Shown one piece after another: positions 51,901 through 60,668 of a DNA stretch of 64,000 nt. The position numbers were made by a program, and so were the translations under genes. The stretch comes from Siniperca chuatsi. Its lineage: Eukaryota; Chordata; Actinopteri; Centrarchiformes; Sinipercidae. Every line of letters begins with the position of its first letter. Position 1 is the first letter of the stretch. The stretch spans positions 8,136,333-8,200,332 of the forward strand of contig NC_058045.1 in the NCBI RefSeq assembly GCF_020085105.1, in the 5' to 3' direction. The notes under the pieces are model-generated. The model worked only from the letters and a program-made list of their open reading frames with translations. It made no database searches and was not told the DNA's origin.

Positions 51901-54708
51901 TAATGTTGAAGCAGTGTAAGACTTGTTAATGGAAAATGGCTTTTAAAGTTTGATAATTTCTTCTTGATTTTCAAAAGGCACAGTTGGAGGCAGAGGGCCA
52001 TACTGCTGTACAGCCATCTGAGTTCTTTGTTGAAGATAGTTCTTCATCGCTACTCATCATCCTCAGGAATGAAGACATTGCAGAGCACATTTGTGAGGTA
52101 ATTGATCAGCTAGCGGCAAAGATCATGACAGGACTTTTGCAATAGATAATCAGGAATTAATGATTCTGCTATCTTCTATTTCAGGTCCCACATTTGCTCG
52201 AAATGAGGAAGTCACCAGGTGTGCAGTTTGCTGGAATTGACGAACCAGATGACGTTGTGAATCTCACCCATCAGGAGCTCTTTACAAGGGGTGGTTTTAT
52301 AATGATCGACAGAGCAGCACTGGAGCCCCTCAGCCTTTGTATGTGCACTTTTAAGTGATTACCAGCTTTTTGTTGTTTGAGATGTTGTTATATAAGCAGC
52401 TTATAATTCTTGCCAGTTTAACTCATGATATCAACTTTGATTATGAATTTTAAGGCAACATGAAAACAATGTCAGAAAAACTGCAACAGCTAAGCAGAAC
52501 AGGGAAGTGGAAATGGATGTTGCACTACAGAGACAGCCGTCGGCTGAAAGAAAATGCGAGGTAGGGGTCAACTTTGGAAAAATAACTACAGAAAAACTTT
52601 TGTTTCTCACTTCCCTCTATTGCAGGTTACAGGTGTTCTAAAAGCCTGTCTTTTTCTGTAATTCAAGGTTTGCTTTGCTTACTTTTCCAATAGCTAAAAC
52701 ACATTTTGCAACACAACAACAAAAATCAATGAATAACAAGTAATAGAACAAACAAAACAAATCTGGGCACAAGTTAAATAAGACAACTCAATAAACAGAA
52801 AGAAAAAAGAGGCACAAAGTATAAATAAAAAATACAACATAAATGGGATAGCACATTTTTATAATAAAATAGTAGGAATATTTACTTTGTTTCTTTCTTT
52901 ATATACATTAGACCAAACTTCATAAATCTTCCCTTAGTAATTATTAGTCCTTGTAATTAGAGATTGATAAGAGGCAATGTCTGTCACTGATTTTAACCAT
53001 TCAGCAAAATCAGGCTTTGTCTGACTCTTCCAATTGCACAGAACAACCCTTGAAGTGCCAGTAAAACCTGCCAGTGCAAGTCTAAATTCTTGTTTGGATA
53101 CATTTCGTGGTAGGAGAGACCTGTTTCCTAACAAGCACAGCTGGGGAGATTCTGGCAATGGTTTATGCAACCACCCTCCAAGACTTTTAATGACTTGTTT
53201 CCAAAAAGGAGAAACAAAAGAACATTCCCACATCAAATGAAGAAAAGTAGCGGCTTCATTTTTACATTTCCAACAGTGATTATCATCCATGAGTCCTATT
53301 TTTTGAAGTATAACTGGTGTATAATAATATGTGTGTATAATTTTGTAGTGTGTAAATTTGCCCACTGCATCTGTAACTGACCTAAATATCCTCCTCTATA
53401 TTTGCATTCAGATCTCTTTCCCAGATTTTCAGTTACCATACAGTGTTTGCCATAATTTTATGAAAGACTGATGCTGCTTGTGCACCTTATAAGTCTTTCT
53501 GTTAAAATCTTGCCTAACATTATATTTGCTCGTCCCATATCCAGGTTGAGTGCAGAGGCAAAAGAGAAGAAGCGCTTCCTAGACTGGTGCCAAGAAGCTG
53601 GAATAATGGAGGTGTTACCTTACCATGAGTGTGACCTCATGTCAAGAGACCAGCCTGACTATCTCACATGTTTGGTCCGTTTGCAGGTCCAGAATATATC
53701 AGCCCGTTACCCTGTTTTTATAACTGGTGAGACACTACTGCACATGAACATTAATTGTACCTTGACATGACATTGTGGTTTTATTTTGAAGATGTGGTTT
53801 GCGAGATTTTATAAATTTCTCTAATATATAATTAATTAAAGGGATAGTTCACCCCAAACCTTACCTGTAGTGCTATTTATCCAGCTAGATTAGTTTGGGG
53901 TGAGTTGCCGTGTTTTGGAGATATCAGCAGTAGAGATGTCTGCCTTTCTTGAATGTAATGGCACTAGATGGCACTCTGCTTGTGGTGCTCAAAGCGTCGA
54001 TAAAATACATTAGAAAAACTCAACAGCAATTTCCCCCCTATTTTCTTTCAACCAATAGTTCCTACATGAAACTGTTCACAACAAGGTCTATGGATTATCT
54101 TGAGTAACCGGGTCATGATTTCTGGAACGACGCTTGAGTTTTTTTTATGTCCAAAACTCAGCAACTCACACCAAAACAAGATGGATAAATAGCACTACAG
54201 GTAAAATATGTATTTTTGATTTTGGGTTGAACTGTCCCTTTTAAGAGTGATTGCTTTCAATGCTTCAGTGCCTTAAAACCGACCATGTTAATTTGACATT
54301 AAAAAAAAGTCTCTGGGTTAACCTGTAACAGTTTGGGGCACCCTGGTGGCTCACTTGGTGGACCGTGCGCCCCATGTACAGGGCTGAGTCCTTGCCACAG
54401 CGGCCCGGGGTCGGGTCCAAAACCACAGCCCTTTGCTGCATGTCATCCCCCCCTCTCTCTCGCTCCTGCGTTTTCTGTCTCTCTTCAACTGTTCCTATCA
54501 AATAGAGGCCAAAAAAAAAGCCCCAAAAAATAATATGAAAAAAAAAAAAAACTCAAACAGTTTTAGTTATTGTATAGTGCAAAAAGAATGACGTGTTTTT
54601 CTTATTCTTACAGATACAACAACAGACAGCACATTTGGAAGGAATGGAATTTTAACAATGACTTTCAACTCTTTCCTGACTTCTCCAAGCGAAACATTTT
54701 CAGTCTGA
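33940..54708 (+). CDS. tasor2: TASOR2 (FAM208B), HUSH-type silencing factor (complete, about 22 exons)
   Basis: Exons: 33940-33973, 34236-34384, 34706-34801, 34894-34966, 36949-37040, 37154-37291, 37620-37753, 37882-37898, 38142-38283, 38395-38489, 38621-38727, 39581-39653, 39778-39849, 39972-42128, 42495-43230, 43429-43900, 45638-49345, 51978-52097, 52185-52338, 52455-52560, 53545-53726, 54614-54708. All phases join, giving about 2,983 codons. TASOR2 is the paralogue of TASOR, scaffold of the HUSH chromatin-silencing complex. The N-terminus carries the inactive PARP-like DUF3715 domain (about residues 60-240: FRAKRREVGYSEEDLKESYG, GVYISMYSDCLDLNRWYHG, GFDCHVSEQL). Exons 14 and 17 (2,157 and 3,708 nt) encode long, probably disordered Ser/Glu/Asp-rich regions; exon 14 has basic NLS-like clusters (KRRKLGRGHSKRRKK, VRRRKRKFGK). 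Exon 16 has PWDFSIQDTSEEVQLIVHIW. The C-terminal exons match the TASOR tail (ELFTRGGFIMID, GKWKWMLHYRDSRRL). Confidence 0.88.
38991..39345 (-). repeat. MITE family C, copy 2, in TASOR2 intron 11
   Basis: Reverse-oriented, fuller copy of the element at 15920-16254. The left end follows a TTAA (38987-38990) with AGGCCCAGTGTGTAGTATTT and the right end is the near-inverse AATATTATATACTGGACC, so the termini are inverted repeats. Confidence 0.75.
43901..45637. other. TASOR2 intron 16, unassigned content
   Basis: 1.7 kb intron. 44000-44850 is less AT-rich than the neighbouring introns and has open segments on both strands, but no domain or repeat was recognised. It may be an eroded transposon. Confidence 0.4.
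50005..50519. mobile_element. hAT-type MITE with 8-bp target duplication, in TASOR2 intron 17
   Basis: The 515-bp element has termini CATAGACTGTATATAAA and TTTATATACAGTCTATG, perfect inverted repeats. It is flanked by direct GTTAATAC at 49997-50004 and 50520-50527. Eight-base duplications are the hallmark of hAT transposition. No coding capacity. Confidence 0.88.
52680..53470 (-). pseudogene. LINE (L1/Tx1-like) ORF2 3' fragment, in TASOR2 intron 20
   Basis: On the minus strand, 53365-52934 encodes the C-terminal part of a non-LTR retrotransposon ORF2: YYYTPVILQKIGLMDDN, then the zinc-knuckle pattern CWKCKNEAATFLHLMWEC (C-x2-C-x8-H-x4-C) and FWKQVIKSLGGWL. Upstream the frame is broken by a stop (WERDLNANIEEDI then stop) and a frameshift. 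An A-rich 3' tail follows toward 52680. The reverse transcriptase is absent, so this is a 5'-truncated dead copy. Confidence 0.8.
53840..54240. repeat. TTAA-flanked palindromic MITE family A, full copy, in TASOR2 intron 21
   Basis: TTAA at 53836-53839 and 54241-54244 bracket AGGGATAGTTCACCCC and GGGTTGAACTGTCCCTT. The inverted arms include ACCTGTAGTGCTATTTATCC versus GGATAAATAGCACTACAGGT. The TTAA target points to piggyBac-type mobilisation. Confidence 0.75.
54335..54551 (+). mobile_element. tRNA-derived SINE with 8-bp flanking repeats, in the last TASOR2 intron
   Basis: The head GGGGCACCCTGGTGGCTCAC carries an A-box-like segment and GGGTCGGGTCCAA is a degenerate B box. A CT-rich body and an A-rich tail ending in AAAAAAA follow. 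AACAGTTT flanks it on both sides (54327-54334 and 54556-54563), consistent with LINE-mediated insertion. Confidence 0.85.
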
Positions 54709-55380
54709 CCTGAAAAAGTCAGACGGACAAACTTCAGTTGTGCTAATTCAAGTACACAACAGACAAACACTCACTGGATGTGAGAAGAGACCAGTAATTT
54801 ACCAGTAATGGTGATTCCAAACATACTACATTTTATTATTTTTCTTTGGTACATCAGTTCAGCTATTTTGTATGCAGCAATAATTATTGATTTATGATTT
54901 GACATGTTTTTTTTGTCCATGCTGTTCATTTTGTAAACTAAGTTATCATTCAATTAATGGATAGAGTGACTAATGCCAGTATGCAGGCAGGTGTACTGTA
55001 TATACTGTATTTTTATTGTAAACTTGTTAAAGTGATTTTTTTACATTGTGCATATGTTGTCTTTTTCCTTAGTCTTGACTTTTTGACTATACATCTGTAA
55101 CACAATCATTAGTGTTTGTTTGATTATTATTTTTTTGTGGTCTTATTTTAGGTAAAAAATGATCGTGGTACTTTATTCAAGCCTTGCCTCAAAGCTAAAG
55201 AAGGCTGATTTTAAGTGGTGTGTATTTGACATATTTAAGTATACTACTGTACATTTATGGTTGCTGACAGTAAGTCTTAACTCTGAGTGTTGAATTGTTT
55301 GAGCACAACAATTTAACATCACTAAGAGCTAAATATGTTTAGTTTTCATGGCATTCACTATGTACAGCACAACGACTGAA

Positions 55381-55386
55381 AATAAA
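55381..55386 (+). terminator. TASOR2 polyadenylation signal
   Basis: AATAAA about 675 bp past the TASOR2 stop, followed by a T-rich run. Confidence 0.55.
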
Positions 55387-55986
55387 GAGGGTTTTTTTTC
55401 ATTGTTTTGCTTTAAAAAGAACATTCATACGGATTGAAAAATCTGTACTTTGATCCTGACTACTTACACTACACTGTGTTCACACTCTGACCAGACCAGC
55501 AAAAAGACCCACAACATTGTTTACAAGAGAAGGATGAAGTGGTCTCCATCTTGCTGTAAAAGGAATCGTCTTAAATTAGTCTGTACTCAACTGAAAAAAA
55601 AAAAAAAAAAAATCTAGACGGAAAATCAGGTTTAAACAGAATCAGAATGAAATGCTTCAAAATGTTGGTTTCCCCTTTATCATTTTGAACTGTTCTCTAT
55701 ATAGTGGTATTTCTAATGTTATGGATTTACTACTGTAATTTATTCTAGTCCCTTTTAGCCCTCCTGAAATTAAAATGGACAGTGAATGAATGAAAACATT
55801 GTGAAATCTGCAAGGCTTTGGCGTGAGATTTACTATTCAAAGTAAATACCCAGGGTAAAAGAGTGGAAAGCCATGGTTTTATGTATGTACAGTCATATTA
55901 TCAATAACGGTAAGTGTTGGAAATATGACACAAAACATGCAATGGAAAATTATAAGTAAAGAACAAGAGTTACGTATGTGACTACG

Positions 55987-56150
55987 GTTCTCTTTATTTC
56001 TTCCTGACCGCCAGAGGGAGTGCTTAACACTGGATAGTTATCAGTCACGCGCAGATTGAATATTTATCATCAACAAAGTCACGTGACCTGGGATGATGTA
56101 GAGTATACAAACCCACGTCATCATGAAAGATGTCCCTTGTATCTTCTCGC
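55987..56150. repeat. Left inverted terminal repeat of the DIRS element
   Basis: GTTCTCTTTATTTCTTCC to GTCCCTTGTATCTTCTCGC, matching the inverse of 58295-58453 over about 160 bp. About 18 bp (GTTACGTATGTGACTACG, 55969-55986) lie outside the repeat as a unique left edge. Confidence 0.85.
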
Positions 56151-56198
56151 CGAGATTCTGAGTGACAAAGAACTCTGGTGGTCAGCCAGAATTCATAG

Positions 56199-56275
56199 AA
56201 CTGTAGTTACATACGTAACTCGTTCTCCTTCATTCTTCCTGACTGCCAGAGGCAGTGCTTAACACTGGATGACTA
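56199..56275. repeat. Internal complementary region of the DIRS element
   Basis: GAACTGTAGTTACATACGTAA is the inverse of the left outer edge (55969-55990). It is joined directly to CTCCTTCATTCTTCCTGAC..GCCAGAGGCAGTGCT, the inverse of the right outer end. This head-to-tail junction of the two ends is the circularisation guide known in DIRS1. Confidence 0.8.
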
Positions 56276-56399
56276 TTACCAACATAGTTGCGAGGACTCC
56301 CACCTTACCGAGAACGGCCTGAGGGCTCCTGAAAGACAGCTGCCACTACTGCATGTGGAGCAGTTACACTGACCCTGTAGCCCAGGTGGCCACAGCGCA

Positions 56400-56819
56400 A
56401 ATCTCAATCAGCGGTACCGCCATAGTGCTGCCCAGGAAGTGGAGACACTCCTGGCGAAGTGGCCCCTGATATTAAGAGGCAAAGGAAGTCCTCTTGACCT
56501 GTATGCCTCCTCAAATACCTCAACAGTCCACCTGGAAAGCCTGTTTGGACAGGGCGTGCCCTTTCATATAGCCTCCATAGCAGACAAACAGGCTATCCGA
56601 GTGGCGAAAGCCAGCAGTTGCCTGTATATAATGCCTCAAGGCCCTCACTGGGCAGAATAGTTCTGCCAAATTAGCTTCCTTATCCTGTAGAGGGGTCATA
56701 AGCTGCCAGCTCAGTGACCTGATTAAAGTGGGCTGGAGCCAACCTCTTTGGGAAGAATGACAGGTTAGGCCAAAGTGCCACCCCTGGGCCATCTGAGTTC
56801 CAGCACATGCATTCGTCAC
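56400..56819 (-). pseudogene. DIRS tyrosine recombinase, frameshifted
   Basis: The minus-strand frame 56819-56520 has CPVRALRHYIQATAGFRHS and LFVCYGGYMKGHALSKQAF, typical of DIRS/Ngaro recombinases. It ends at a stop after QVDC. In the +1 frame the H-x-x-R catalytic motif follows (GHFARSVSTSW, codons at 56450-56461), then another stop. The C-terminal tyrosine was not found, so the enzyme is non-functional. Confidence 0.8.
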
Positions 56820-56851
56820 TCACTGACAAAACGTGAACCTCACTCACACAC

Positions 56852-57211
56852 TTAGCTGATGCCATTGTCAGACAAAAAGCACTTTAGCCCCACCTGCTCA
56901 AAGTAGTGTCCTGTGCTGCCCGTTTCCAGGTCGGAGCACAGATCAGTCCAGTCGTCCATATATAGGAGGATCTGCATACCGTTGGCTTGCATCGGGACCA
57001 GCGCTGCCCGCATGGACCTCATAAAGACCCATGGGGCTAGGGAAAGAGCAAACGGGAGCACCTTGAACTGATAGGCCTTGCCTTTGAATGCAAAGCGCAG
57101 GTACTCCCTGTGATGTAGCACTATTGTGGTGTGAAAATATGCATCCTTCAAGTCTATGGGCGTGAACCAACTTTGCTGTGTCACGGCTTGGAGAACATCC
57201 GGCAACCGCAT
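56852..57211 (-). pseudogene. DIRS reverse transcriptase, partial
   Basis: Carries FTPIDLKDAYFHTTI (first catalytic Asp region), LRFAFKGKAYQFKVLPFALS and the catalytic YMDD box (56951-56962). The palm is complete, but the frame stops soon after and the thumb, RNase H and downstream parts are missing. The segment passes almost directly into the recombinase. Confidence 0.85.
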
Positions 57212-57324
57212 GGGAGCCCGTGGTGGTGATCAGGCTGCTCGAAGGATTGCAAGGTCCGTGGGTAGCCACCAGGACGAGCTGGCAGCCGAGGGCGACTGGT
57301 GCCATAACCTTGTGGAGGCTGCTG

Positions 57325-57810
57325 TCACAGTAGGGAGTGTAGGTCCCCGAAGGCTAGCAAACTGCTGCCGAGTCTGGTTGGCCTGGATTCCCTGCTCCAA
57401 GGCCTGCTGTGCTGCTGGGCCAAACAGCTCGCCCTGGCCCCGAAAGTGGAGATTGGGCCTGCCATACCTGACGGCAAATCAGGGTTAAGTGTTGACATTA
57501 GCCTGGTCATATGGGCGAACGCCTGCAGAGATGCATCACTGAGGCTCTGGATGGAAGCATCCACGCCAGAGGATTGCAGGGACTGGCGTGCCGCCCTCAA
57601 GACCTCATCGGGCGATGACAGTGAGGGAGGCAATATATGGCTCCACAGCTGGCATCTGGCCCAGTCCATAACTGCTGGCATTCTGCATGGAAGCCAAGGC
57701 CCTGCCGTCGGTTGTGTGGTGAGAAAGAGATTTGGGGTCAGCATTTGTGGAGCTCCTCGATGTATGTCTGGGAGTGTGGCACGGAAAAATCTGCCTGCAG
57801 CGGGACCCAC
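57325..57810 (-). pseudogene. DIRS gag-like frame, partial
   Basis: A 161-codon minus-strand frame upstream of the RT, containing LPPSLSSPDEVLRAARQS and DASIQSLSDASLQAFAHM. It is assigned to gag by position and by resemblance to DIRS gag proteins; no zinc knuckle seen. Identity moderately certain. Confidence 0.6.
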
Positions 57811-58294
57811 CTAAAGAATGCACTAGCTGGATTGCCTGCCGTTGGCGCCTCATCCAAGCCTAAGCACACCAGCGCCATACAGACCACTGGCTTAACAGTG
57901 GCTTGAGCAGCCTCCAACAGTTAACAACTGTTAATTCAAAAAATGGGGAGCGAATAACTTGCCTCTTTAACATAACGGCAACGAAGCACCTCTACAGCAA
58001 TCACAACAAAGAAAGTTTTACCCACAAGGGAAGCTACTTACTGGGGAGCTGTTGCTCTTTTATCAAAACTAAGGAGGTAACTTAAATGCTTCAACGAGGT
58101 AAAACAATTGTCAGGGAGCAATAATTAACTACAACTAAGAAGTATGTCTTCCACAGCTAGGAGTTAGGCGCATAGCCGTGATTGTCTAATCGCAGGACGA
58201 AACCATAGCTCCAACCATGCGGTTGCAGGGCTTCTAGCGAAAAGTAAATTGGCTATCTTCTTCCTTCAATTCAACCTGTTTTTGCGGATTACAT

Positions 58295-58453
58295 GCGAGA
58301 AGATACAAGGGACATCTTTCATGATGACCTGGGCTTATATATGCTCTATGTCATCCCAGGTCATGTGACTTTGTTGATATTAAATACTCGACCTGTGGAT
58401 AACTATCCAGTGTTCAGCACTGCCTCTGGCGGTCAGGAAGAATGAAAGAGAAC
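58295..58453. repeat. Right inverted terminal repeat of the DIRS element
   Basis: Inverse of 55987-56150 with about 10-15% scattered differences (for example GCCAGAGGCAGTGCTGAACA versus GCCAGAGGGAGTGCTTAACA). Confidence 0.85.
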
Positions 58454-59230
58454 TTGATTTAACCAGGAGAAGGCCTCACTGAGAATAGAAATGTCTTCAA
58501 CAGGAGTGTCCTGGACACGACAGCAGCAGCACACTGAACACAGAAGTTACAAAACATTTAAGATCAGACTCATAATAAATTAGACAAAATTTTAAAAGCA
58601 GATGTTTTCAGAAGGATAATGTAAAATTGATAAAATAGTATATATATATATATTATAACAAGGAATATAAAAACATGCAGTGGCTTCAAATTCTTCATAA
58701 AAATTCATAAAATAAAGACTACATGAAAATCTTGAACATAATTTTACACCTTACTTACATAATTGTGTCCAGCTCTACTTCACTTTTACAAGGAAACTTT
58801 GAGACATCATCACAGAAATAGGATTTTACCACTAAAGCTAAGGTTGGCTGATTTGTAACCAGAACCACCCACTGTAGGCAGATTACCTATCAATCAAACC
58901 ACTATTGTGTAATCTGCTACCATTATGAGACACTAAATTAGATCAATTTAAATTATAGCAACCCAAAGAATTCACGCTTTTAGAAACCCAACCCAAAGCA
59001 TGTGTCCAAATCCCTGCCTGCTTGATATTCGAAAACAACACAACAGGAAATGAAATTGGACCCGCTACCTATTAAAAATAGGTAATATTTTAAGATTACT
59101 CTTAACGCCCTGGAATAGAAGCTGAATTCAACTGTTTCTACTTGTTCAATCAATAAAGTTTTGCGGTGGCAGTGAGAATCAGAGATCGTTGACGGTTTTT
59201 TCTCCAACTTCAGTGTGACACAGCGGATGT
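58454..59230. other. Intergenic, one repeat fragment
   Basis: 58454-58560 (TTAACCAGGAGAAGGCCTCA, then GAGTGTCCTGGACACGACAG) resembles a widespread fish repeat reading TTAACCAGGAAGGTCCCATTGAG. The DIRS element may have landed beside it. The remainder is AT-rich with no feature. Confidence 0.4.
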
Positions 59231-59712
59231 GAAGCGAAAACCGAAATTGATCGTCGGCGTGTTCTGTACGTTAAAAACGTCCTGAGCAAATCGCTGGTAA
59301 CTCGTTTAGAGCGAGTCCCTTTCAGCCATGAATACAGTGAGTGGACCGGTCCAACAAATTAGTATAACTGCCGCCGTCTGTGTACATAATAGCAACGTTT
59401 GAACTACTACTTTGACAAACTGAGTTCCTGCGCATCGCCAGACGTTGATGAACCGCTCGAACACAGCAGAGCTGTGTAGGCAGCCGCTGACTTGTGCGCA
59501 TGTGCGATGTAGATTTCGGGGATGGGTCTATCGATGGAATCAAGATGGCGACTCTGGCGAAAGCGCCAATATATTTACTGAAGTAGATGTCTAAAATTAA
59601 CCGCTGTAGCGGGTTTTGTCAAACCCCTCGGGGGTTCCGTGAAACATGAAGACCGTGAGCATGTTTTGGAATAGGAACTGACCGGGATTAATACCGTAAC
59701 AAAGTCAGCGAG
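59231..59712 (+). promoter_or_regulatory. TAF3 promoter and 5' UTR
   Basis: CpG-rich compared with its surroundings and without a TATA box. It contains CAAGATGGCG (59541-59550), a close match to the YY1 site common just downstream of housekeeping start sites, about 165 bp before the TAF3 ATG. Confidence 0.5.
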
Positions 59713-60630
59713 ATGTGCGAGAGCTATGCCCGCTCGCTGCTGCGTGTTTCGGTGGCGCAGATCTGCCAGGCTCTGGGCTGGGATGCGGTTCAGCTCACTG
59801 CGTGCGATCTGCTGTCCGATGTGCTGCATCGATATATCCAGCAGTTGGCCAGGGCCTGCCATCGGTACTCTGAGCTCTGTAAGTGTTTCGTGTAGTACCC
59901 CGATTACTTTTTCAACCCATAAACCTGAAGTAGTCGATCACGTTGTTGTTGACTGGTTCTGTAGCTGGCGCCCCCTAGCAAAGGCTGATGTGTCAAAAAG
60001 TACAGTAGCTACATAGCTGAGCAGCTTCCATGTATTGTTATTGTGGCTGTGATGCTGCCCAGCTGTGGGCACCACATTGTGAATAGTATATGTCACATGC
60101 ATTAGCACCTAAGCACTGTATTATCTGTAAAAAAACATTCACTCTGTCAATGTGAGACCTGTTGAGCATTACTTCTTGCTTCAGGTTGAGTGTCAGCATC
60201 AGTCAGGGCACCTCCTTGTATGCAGTACCTTCAATAGTATGTAGTTAAACCTTTGTCCCAGACTATTATCAGCCTTAACAGTATAGTTTAGTGAACAAGA
60301 GGCATGCAGTGTGTGTGCTTGAGTGAGGTTTAATGGCTTGTTTTGATGCTGCATTTCAGATGGAAGAACAGATCCAGTCCTGGACGATGTCAGCCAGGCC
60401 TTCAGGCTGCTGGGGGTGAGTCTGAGTGAACTGGAGGACTACGTCCACAACCTGGAGCCTGTGGCCTTCACCCATCAAACACCGCTCTTTCCTGTTAGCA
60501 AAAACAATGTCCTGCAGTTTCCCCAACCTGGAGCCCGAGATGCAGAGGAAAGGAAGGATTATATTCCAGATTACATGCCACCCCTGGTCTCCTTACAAGA
60601 AGGTCAGTCCATATAATAGATATAATCTCT

Positions 60631-60668
<38 letters not shown>

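Larger units (their letters stand above)
55969..58453 (-). mobile_element. DIRS-type tyrosine-recombinase retrotransposon, internally deleted
   Basis: About 2.5 kb between TASOR2 and TAF3, coding on the minus strand in the order gag-like, reverse transcriptase, tyrosine recombinase, as in DIRS1 elements. It has inverted terminal repeats and an internal complementary region, and shows no target duplication, as expected for recombinase-mediated integration. Full-length DIRS elements are about 5-6 kb; the part between RT and recombinase (RNase H, methyltransferase-like) is missing. Confidence 0.85.

Noticed and set aside
57156-57906. Plus-strand open frames over the DIRS element
   Set aside because: They are antisense to the gag and RT frames, which carry the recognisable motifs.
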